A stretch of DNA of 64,000 nucleotides from Bdellovibrionales bacterium (lineage in GTDB: Bacteria > Bdellovibrionota > Bdellovibrionia > Bdellovibrionales > Bdellovibrionaceae): contig JAFEAQ010000006.1 of NCBI GenBank assembly GCA_018266295.1, positions 186,001 to 250,000 of the forward strand, written 5' to 3'. The position numbers and the translations under genes are program-made. Shown one piece after another: positions 58,945-64,000 of the stretch; within the stretch, counting starts at the first letter, position 1, and every line of letters begins with the position of its first letter. The notes under the pieces are model-generated. The model was not told the origin of the DNA and did no database searches. It saw only the letters and a list, made by a program, of their open reading frames with translations.

Positions 58945-60039
58945 CTAATCCATGCTTGCGTTTGCAAGGCCCAAGTAGTCTTTCACGTATTTTTTAATAG
59001 CGTCTTTGAAGCGTTCGGGATCTTTTCCGATCATCTTTAAGAGCTTCGGCCCTTCGGGCTGATGAGCTTGAGTCAAACCGATAATATTTGCGATATAAAT
59101 GCGCGCCTCATCTTCTTCAGCGCGATTTTTATAACTGAGAACTTCGACTTTCTTCTCGCGGATCCAGTACTTGTTGCCACCTGCTTCAACAAGATCGTAG
59201 GCACTTGGATTAATACCGGGCCAATAAATCTCATGTAAATCCTCAACCCGTTCGTAAGCATCTGCCTGACGCGAATATTCGTGCAGGGCTGTGTCTACGT
59301 AGGGTTTTAATTCCGTAATGTGGTAAGAGCCGTCTTTACTCTGAGTCAGAACCCACAAGCGCTCCCCTGCATCTAAGCTGCCACCACGCTCAAGCGGGCG
59401 CTTTGCAACTTCAATCACCCTCACGCCCGGAAAAAGAGATTTCACTTCATTGAGACCAGGATAACCGTCCCACTTTTCAATTTCACCGGCTTTGTATTTA
59501 AAATGTCCGTCGACCATTTTCTTTGCGACGTACGCGGCCCGCTGGGCTTCGTAAGTTTGCATGTCCATGGACATCGCTTTAGCGATGCTCTTTGGCATGG
59601 CCACCTCTTTACCCTGAAGACCTTGGAAATAAGCATTAAAAAGATCTTTTGCACGAATATCTTTGGAAGATGCTTTTGCCACTAGAACAAAGCGTGCATA
59701 TTCCAAAGCAAATGGCCCTTTACCACCGTCATCAAAGTCGACATTCAAAAATCTCATGACGTTTTGACCATTCTTGGTTTGCACGGGAATGACCGACATA
59801 TTACCGAGATGTGGATCCCCGCTGATCGTGCCATAAGGGTCAGTGTAGTTCACTAGATCGCCAAGAACACGCGGATCACGATTGTAAGACCAGATATGGT
59901 CCGCATTACTGCGAAGGAGCTGGGACACATTCTTAGAAAGTTCAACTTGCTTAAAGCCAAAGGCATCCGGGATGCTCCCTTGGGGAACGAGCGGAACGCT
60001 TAAATTAAAAACGAGTGCGCATGCTAAAACTGTGCTCAT
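58945..60039 (-). CDS. DUF2252 kinase-fold protein, likely exported
   Basis: A 364-residue protein of the DUF2252 family, whose fold is that of protein kinases. SGDPHLGNMSV (about 72-82) and LNVDFDDGGKGPFALEYARF (about 98-117) carry the residues that correspond to the catalytic loop and metal-binding Asp. A hydrophobic N-terminus (MSTVLACALVFNLSVPLV) looks like a signal peptide, although it lacks positive charges. It is six bases after the preceding FAM20-like gene and the two are one operon. The role as a kinase is inferred; no DUF2252 substrate is known to me. Confidence 0.8.
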   Translation of the reverse strand: MSTVLACALVFNLSVPLVPQGSIPDAFGFKQVELSKNVSQLLRSNADHIWSYNRDPRVLGDLVNYTDPYGTISGDPHLGNMSVIPVQTKNGQNVMRFLNVDFDDGGKGPFALEYARFVLVAKASSKDIRAKDLFNAYFQGLQGKEVAMPKSIAKAMSMDMQTYEAQRAAYVAKKMVDGHFKYKAGEIEKWDGYPGLNEVKSLFPGVRVIEVAKRPLERGGSLDAGERLWVLTQSKDGSYHITELKPYVDTALHEYSRQADAYERVEDLHEIYWPGINPSAYDLVEAGGNKYWIREKKVEVLSYKNRAEEDEARIYIANIIGLTQAHQPEGPKLLKMIGKDPERFKDAIKKYVKDYLGLANASMD

Positions 60040-60045
60040 GGCTAA

Positions 60046-61350
60046 TTACTCGCAATTCTGAGAAAGTGGTTTGCCGGCAAATTGCACATCCATATCCAAA
60101 TCAAGCTTCAAAGTGCCAGCTTGACAGAACTTCTTCAACATCGCAGCCAGTTGATTCAAGTTTCCTTTAATGGATTTCAAATCGGCGTCTGTCATCAAAG
60201 TTTCATCTTTAAAGAACTTGCGTGTTTCTTCATTCTCCATCGCTGCGTTGAACTTCATTAAGCGGGTGTAAGTGCCTTGATTCATGTGACGAAGGCCCTC
60301 AGCCAGCTTCGCACCCTTCACAACATTGCCTTTAGAAACGCCGCAATCGTTATCTTTCAACATCATCGCTTTCAAAGCGATCGCCCCTGTTTGGCGAACT
60401 TCTTCGGGCTTCATCTTCGAAGTGCTCTTGATGTTTTGCGCATCGTTTGGATCTTTATAGAAGTACTTCATCGTAAAATGCACATTACCGAAGCGGTCAT
60501 GTTGATTCATGATGGTGTCCATCACGATCAGTTCACTCACATCTTTCATTTGCTGAAGCTTTTGTGCGTTCGCAACAGTGAAGCTGTTACCCACTAATTG
60601 ATTCACGCTTCGGCCATCTTTCAATAAAGCATAAATTGGATTGCGAGCCCCGAAGCGAATCGCACGCTCTTGTGTGTCGGCACCGCCGTTGAACATTTCA
60701 GTGTATCTCTCTTCATTGCGCGGATTTTCTTGCAGAGCTGCATAAGACTGTTTGAAGTCCGACGTTAAAACCTCGTCTTTATATTTACCCGCGGAACCCG
60801 CTGCAAGTTTCTTCGCGTAGCTGTCCCATGTCTGCCAAATCAAGCTGCCGCTTTTAGTGATGCTCATTCCTTTTGCCGCAAGCTGCTGATGTTTTTTCAA
60901 GTCCATGGTTCTTAAAACCGCCGGTGGTACTTGCAAGATATCGCCGAGGATTCTTGAAACATGGTAGTAACCAACAAGCGACGGAGTGTAACTGCAGCTG
61001 GTGCTGCCTTTGTATTTTGCGAGCATTTTCGCGCCGTCGAGCTGACAAGTTTTTGCTTCAACCTGAGCTGCCGTCATGCCTTCGGGAACCATATGAAATT
61101 GTACGCCGGGATTTGTGCTTGCGGTCTTTGGGCAAAACGCCACCGGCTCAGTTCCGCCAAAAGAGCAAAGCTCCTGTTCTTTTTCGATATCTCGTTTGGA
61201 GTACTTAGCTTCTGGAAACTTCTTTGGAATCACACAGACTTCAGTGGCCCCGCTTGTTGGGATTTGAACAATTTGTGTCCCACGATTGTAAGTCGTGGTC
61301 ATCCCAGCCATGGTGATCGGCACCAAAAGGGCCATTAAATTCGAAAGCAT
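60046..61350 (-). CDS. Exported FAM20/HipA-like kinase
   Basis: A 434-residue exported protein. ATG 61350 is chosen because AAGGAG lies seven bases upstream; the longer frames have no site. A short hydrophobic start (MLSNLMALLVPITMA) acts as signal. About residue 278 is LIVMDTIMNQHDRFGNVHF, the Asp-x-x-x-x-Asn-x-x-Asp-Arg catalytic loop form of FAM20C and HipA-type kinases, followed near 333 by KDNDCGVS in place of the Asp-Asn-Gly metal site. Cysteines in the N-terminal third suggest disulfides, fitting a periplasmic location. FAM20C phosphorylates secreted proteins in animals. The kinase call rests on the motif, with good spacing. Confidence 0.72.
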   Translation of the reverse strand: MLSNLMALLVPITMAGMTTTYNRGTQIVQIPTSGATEVCVIPKKFPEAKYSKRDIEKEQELCSFGGTEPVAFCPKTASTNPGVQFHMVPEGMTAAQVEAKTCQLDGAKMLAKYKGSTSCSYTPSLVGYYHVSRILGDILQVPPAVLRTMDLKKHQQLAAKGMSITKSGSLIWQTWDSYAKKLAAGSAGKYKDEVLTSDFKQSYAALQENPRNEERYTEMFNGGADTQERAIRFGARNPIYALLKDGRSVNQLVGNSFTVANAQKLQQMKDVSELIVMDTIMNQHDRFGNVHFTMKYFYKDPNDAQNIKSTSKMKPEEVRQTGAIALKAMMLKDNDCGVSKGNVVKGAKLAEGLRHMNQGTYTRLMKFNAAMENEETRKFFKDETLMTDADLKSIKGNLNQLAAMLKKFCQAGTLKLDLDMDVQFAGKPLSQNCE

Positions 61351-61569
61351 AAGGGTCTCCTTCATAACATGAATGACATTCAACTCTTCAAATGGAAGGC
61401 CATGGGATGCTCCCTAAAAACGTTTAAATTCAGGCTGGGTCAGGACTTCGTCAGGATTCAGTTAAAGGGACGCTAAAGGGCCACCTGCTGTCAAAAAGTG
61501 TGACAGACGATGGTCCAGATTCAGGGCCGGACGCTCTCTGTTTGGCGGAACATGCGACACAATTAAGCA

Positions 61570-62388
61570 ATGACGACATTAACAAAATCAGTAATCGTGT
61601 GTGTTCTTTTGTGTGGCTGCGCTGGATCTCTTCAAGCAAAATCTCAGGATTTCGAGCAGGAACAAGCTCCGTTTGCGAGTGCTCCTGAAGCAGAAAAATT
61701 CAACCAAACCGAAAGTGTGATCTACTATCAAAACCGTTATGTTTTGAAAAATGCTTACGACAAGCTGGTTGATAATCAGGGGAATGGTTACGAGAAACTG
61801 TACGGTGTGCGCAACTTCCGTGCGGTTCTAAATGGTGTTGTGTACCGTGGCGGCGCGAATAATGCTTACAATAAGTACGGTAAGCGTGCGAACCAGAATC
61901 CACTGCCGGCGATGGGCTTGACGAATCTGTGTCAAGAGGGCTTCGGCACGGCGATTTACCTTTACCCGACGAATTACAGTACGGCGGCAAAGACCACGAA
62001 CTGTAAGTCTGTGGTGGATGGTTCGGCTCAAAAGCTAAGCTACGCACAGATCAGCCCACTATCAAGCGACACAGAAGCGCGCAAAATCTTGAATATCATT
62101 TACAAGAAATTAACCACGGACACAGATCACTCGCCGATTTACATGCACTGCTGGAACGGCTGGCATGCATCAGGTTTGATTTCGGCATACACGTTGCGCC
62201 AGTTCTGTGACTTTACCGGCGAGCAGGCGGTATCGTACTGGAATCGCAACACAGACGGCGTAAACCAGGGCTCAAGCTACGACCGCATCCGCGCAAAAAT
62301 CCGCGCCTTCACGCCAGACTCGAGCATGAAAATCGACCCTGCACTGAAGGCCCAAATCTGCCCAAGCAACAAAAACTTCACAGAATAA
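61570..62388 (+). CDS. Exported dual-specificity-phosphatase-like lipoprotein, active Arg missing
   Basis: A 272-residue lipoprotein with lipobox VLLCGC (Cys 17). The fold pattern is that of DSP-type phosphatases: FRAVLNGVVYRGG near residue 84, GLTNLCQEGFGTAIYLY near 117, and the P-loop PIYMHCWNGWHASGLISAYTL (about 189-209) with catalytic Cys194. In CX5R phosphatases the sixth residue after Cys is Arg; here it is Ala200. The chain is otherwise intact, including helices after the loop. It may be a pseudophosphatase that binds phosphate groups, or use another residue. It is divergent from the two kinase-like genes. Confidence 0.75.
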   Translation: MTTLTKSVIVCVLLCGCAGSLQAKSQDFEQEQAPFASAPEAEKFNQTESVIYYQNRYVLKNAYDKLVDNQGNGYEKLYGVRNFRAVLNGVVYRGGANNAYNKYGKRANQNPLPAMGLTNLCQEGFGTAIYLYPTNYSTAAKTTNCKSVVDGSAQKLSYAQISPLSSDTEARKILNIIYKKLTTDTDHSPIYMHCWNGWHASGLISAYTLRQFCDFTGEQAVSYWNRNTDGVNQGSSYDRIRAKIRAFTPDSSMKIDPALKAQICPSNKNFTE

Positions 62389-62410
62389 AAGAAGCGAAAT
62401 CTGAAACTCC

Positions 62411-62442
62411 AAAAAGCCGGTGGGTTCAACCGGCTTTTTTTA
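62411..62442 (+). terminator. Terminator of the phosphatase-like gene
   Basis: AAAAAGCCGGT and ACCGGCTTTTT with a seven-base loop and a T-run. Confidence 0.9.
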
Positions 62443-62578
62443 TTTCTGCAAGCGCGTGGATTTAAAAGACCTAAGAAAAAAGCTAAAAGCTCTCAGAAGA
62501 AATCAAAACATACGAATTATAAACCAAAGCCCCTGCGGAAGTGACGGAATAAGTAAGTTCATATGTTCTTAGTACCTC

Positions 62579-62620
62579 CCTCTGAATAGGGTCAACTTAT
62601 AGGTTGACCTTATTCAGAGG
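62579..62620. repeat. 18-bp inverted repeat
   Basis: Arms 62579-62596 and 62603-62620 match at 17 of 18 positions (the other pairs as G-U) around a six-base loop. The stem is much longer than a normal terminator and has no T-run after it. Confidence 0.75.
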
Positions 62621-62776
62621 GGGCCTCTATCTCACGCTAAGACTTACCGCTCGCACAGGTGGGTTTTCGCCGGAAGGCCGGCCCCACTTGGGCGGGTCTC
62701 ATGGATGGAAGCACTCTCACCACCTCTGGCCTCGGAATTGCCATACAGATCAGCGGCTCCGTAAAGAGCTGATTTA

Positions 62777-62811
62777 TTCCCGACGGAGCTCGATTTGGGC
62801 TCCGTCGGGAA
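62777..62811. repeat. Perfect 13-bp inverted repeat
   Basis: TTCCCGACGGAGC and GCTCCGTCGGGAA around a nine-base loop, 58 bases before the CapA-like gene. It may be a remnant terminator or regulator site. Confidence 0.7.
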
Positions 62812-62868
62812 CGCCAATTGGCGGTGTTGTTTAATTTTTCTACACGCTGGACGTGACTGGTGCGCTTT

Positions 62869-63921
62869 ATGGTTAGACATATTTTTATCCTCTTAGCCGC
62901 CCTCGTGCTTTCTCCACAAGTGTTTGCAGCACCCGCCGGAGTTGTCGACGCCATCACCGTGTCCGCCGTCGGCGACGTTATGATGGGCACCACCTATCCC
63001 ACCGACACCCTCCCGTCAGACGGTGGCAAAAAATTATTTAAGTACAGCAAAGAGTATCTCAAAGCCGCCGACATCCGCGTCGGCAACCTCGAAGGGACGT
63101 TGTACGACGGCGCCGTCGCCCTCGACGGTAAAGCCACGGGCCCGAACCGCTATCTCTTTCGCACACCGACCACCTATGCCCCCCTCCTCGTCGATGCGGG
63201 CTTCAACGTCATGAGTCTCGCAAACAATCACGCCATGGACTTCGGTAAAGCCGGCATCGAGTCCACAAAGAAAACCCTTCAAGCCAACGGCATCCAATAC
63301 TCCAGCAAAATGGGCAAAGAGGTCGCACAGTTCAACATTCGCGGCATCAAAGTCGCTCTGATTTCTTGTGACTTCTACTCGGGCCCTCGCAGCATCAGCA
63401 CTCCCGACGCCACTTACGCTGAGATCCGCGAGCTGAAGAAAAATTTCGACATCGTGATTGTCACTGCTCACGCCGGAGGCGAAGGCCGCGGCGCTGAACG
63501 CGTAAAAAACGCGCCTGAAATTTTCCTCGGCGAAAATCGCGGGAACTCCGTCGCCTTCGCCCGCACGGCTATCGACAACGGCGCCAGCCTCATTCTGATG
63601 TCAGGCCCCCACGTCCCCCGCGGCATGGAAGTCTATAAGAACAAACTCATCGCCTACAGCCTCGGAAACTTCGTTACCGGCCGCGGAATCAACATCGAAG
63701 GCTATGCCGGCGTCGCCCCCCTCCTGCGTGTGCAGATGGACCGCAACGGCAACTTCACGCAAGGCCATTTGGCCTCTTTCCGCCAAGCTCGCGACAATGG
63801 CGCTGTCTATGATAAAACAGGCTACGCTTTCAATTTCGTGAGCAAGCTCTCGGAGCTTGATTTTCCCCAAACTATGCCGCAGTTTGATGAGAAGACGGGC
63901 CGCATTTCTCCAGCAAAGTAA
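62869..63921 (+). CDS. Exported CapA-family metallophosphatase-like protein
   Basis: A 350-residue exported protein. ATG 62869 is used because the signal peptide starts there (MVRHIFILLAALVLSPQVFA); GTG 62860 is an alternative and neither has a strong ribosome site. The CapA/PgsA layout is clear: VSAVGDVMMG, VGNLEGTLYDG, MSLANNHAMDFG, VTAHAGGEG, SGPHVPRG and AYSLGNFVTG. These Asp, Asn and His residues form the metal centre of the calcineurin-like fold. CapA in bacilli helps make poly-gamma-glutamate capsule; the role of Gram-negative exported homologues is less clear. No cap operon genes are beside it. Confidence 0.88.
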   Translation: MVRHIFILLAALVLSPQVFAAPAGVVDAITVSAVGDVMMGTTYPTDTLPSDGGKKLFKYSKEYLKAADIRVGNLEGTLYDGAVALDGKATGPNRYLFRTPTTYAPLLVDAGFNVMSLANNHAMDFGKAGIESTKKTLQANGIQYSSKMGKEVAQFNIRGIKVALISCDFYSGPRSISTPDATYAEIRELKKNFDIVIVTAHAGGEGRGAERVKNAPEIFLGENRGNSVAFARTAIDNGASLILMSGPHVPRGMEVYKNKLIAYSLGNFVTGRGINIEGYAGVAPLLRVQMDRNGNFTQGHLASFRQARDNGAVYDKTGYAFNFVSKLSELDFPQTMPQFDEKTGRISPAK

Positions 63922-63949
63922 ACACCCCGTCGGCAAAAGGACAGATTTC

Positions 63950-64000
63950 ATGACAGCTCAACAACATTGCCCTTGTGGTCTCGAAAACACCTATGACGCT
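63950..64000 (+). CDS. YchJ/SEC-C-type protein (partial)
   Basis: Only 17 codons are visible before the right edge: MTAQQHCPCGLENTYDA. The CPCGLENTYDA segment is the start of the SEC-C/YchJ zinc-binding motif (C-x-C-G...Y-x-x-C). A weak AAAGGA ribosome site precedes ATG 63950. The remainder cannot be judged. Confidence 0.55.
   Translation, partial: MTAQQHCPCGLENTYDA

Larger units (their letters stand above)
62389..62868. other. Intergenic region with long hairpins
   Basis: No gene. It has the terminator of the phosphatase-like gene, an 18-bp inverted repeat (62579-62620), a GC-rich stretch with CCGGAAGGCCGG (near 62669) and a perfect 13-bp inverted repeat (62777-62811) before the CapA-like gene. 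It resembles the structured regions at 36.2 and 48.6 kb. Confidence 0.6.

Noticed and set aside
63034-63951. Long minus-strand frames opposite the CapA-like gene
   Set aside because: They are antisense frames produced by the high GC at third positions of the real gene, whose CapA motifs are complete.
1-64000. rRNA, tRNA, CRISPR arrays, insertion sequences, prophage blocks and replication origin
   Set aside because: I searched for typical tRNA arm sequences, regularly spaced repeats, transposase motifs and DnaA-box clusters while reading and found none that stand up.

Overview
The window looks like a chromosome segment from a predatory-type member of the Bdellovibrionota, most probably Bdellovibrio or a close relative. 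Three things point there: a high density of exported proteins and lipoproteins without recognisable homologues, the TIGR02147-type regulator, and lipoproteins with a Phe/Tyr-Gln-Asn-Cys lipobox. A DUF1592/DUF1552 pair and HNH proteins of this style also fit. The assignment is inference from gene content; there is no rRNA or tRNA in the window to confirm it.

Layout. 1-9.5 kb: exported proteins of unknown role, a small basic DUF6496 protein, an FG-GAP propeller lipoprotein and a phage-fibre-like exported protein. 9.9-14.7 kb: an Ig-repeat/DUF1592-type cytochrome-like protein with its DUF1552 partner. 15-19.4 kb: an RCC1-repeat protein, then fur-uvrA as an operon with a Fur-box-like site upstream. 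19.6-24.6 kb: small exported proteins, a VWA lipoprotein, and a regulator-exported protein-frameshifted small gene operon. 24.8-33 kb: a CotH-like lipoprotein, a lytic transglycosylase, an HNH nuclease, RNase H, an exported CxxCH protein, FolE2, Maf, cytidine deaminase and a copper-binding four-helix protein. 33-36 kb: a large exported protein with a transglutaminase-like part and a propeller-like part. 36.5-43.2 kb: a pterin-synthase-like gene coupled to ppiD, and, divergently, the rod-shape operon mreC-mreD-mrdA-rodA with overlapping or abutting junctions. 43.3-51.5 kb: an MFS exporter, an M4 metalloprotease, an alpha/beta hydrolase, a second lytic transglycosylase, thioredoxin, a degenerate-receiver protein and an LptF/LptG permease. 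51.8-59 kb: dprA, a TetR regulator, an SDR, a TPR-LysM pair and a comEC gene split into membrane and metallo-beta-lactamase halves. 59-64 kb: two consecutive exported kinase-fold proteins, a divergent exported phosphatase-like lipoprotein, a CapA-like protein and the start of a YchJ/SEC-C-type gene.

How the genes fit together. mreC-mreD-mrdA-rodA plus ppiD and two lytic transglycosylases form an envelope-growth theme. dprA and the split comEC give part of a natural-transformation apparatus. The most unusual unit is the DUF2252/FAM20-like kinase pair facing a CX5R phosphatase-like lipoprotein that lacks the essential arginine. A third kinase-like lipoprotein (CotH-like) sits about 33 kb away. 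Together they suggest a periplasmic or secreted phosphorylation system.

Intergenic structure is also notable. There is a 64-bp REP-like repeat present twice, each time carrying the stop codon of the preceding gene, and two related 20-bp palindromes. Three intergenic regions (36.2-36.4, 48.55-48.75 and 62.6-62.8 kb) are crowded with long hairpins, some built around the same CCA-CGA-TGG core. No rRNA, tRNA, CRISPR array, insertion sequence or replication origin was recognised.
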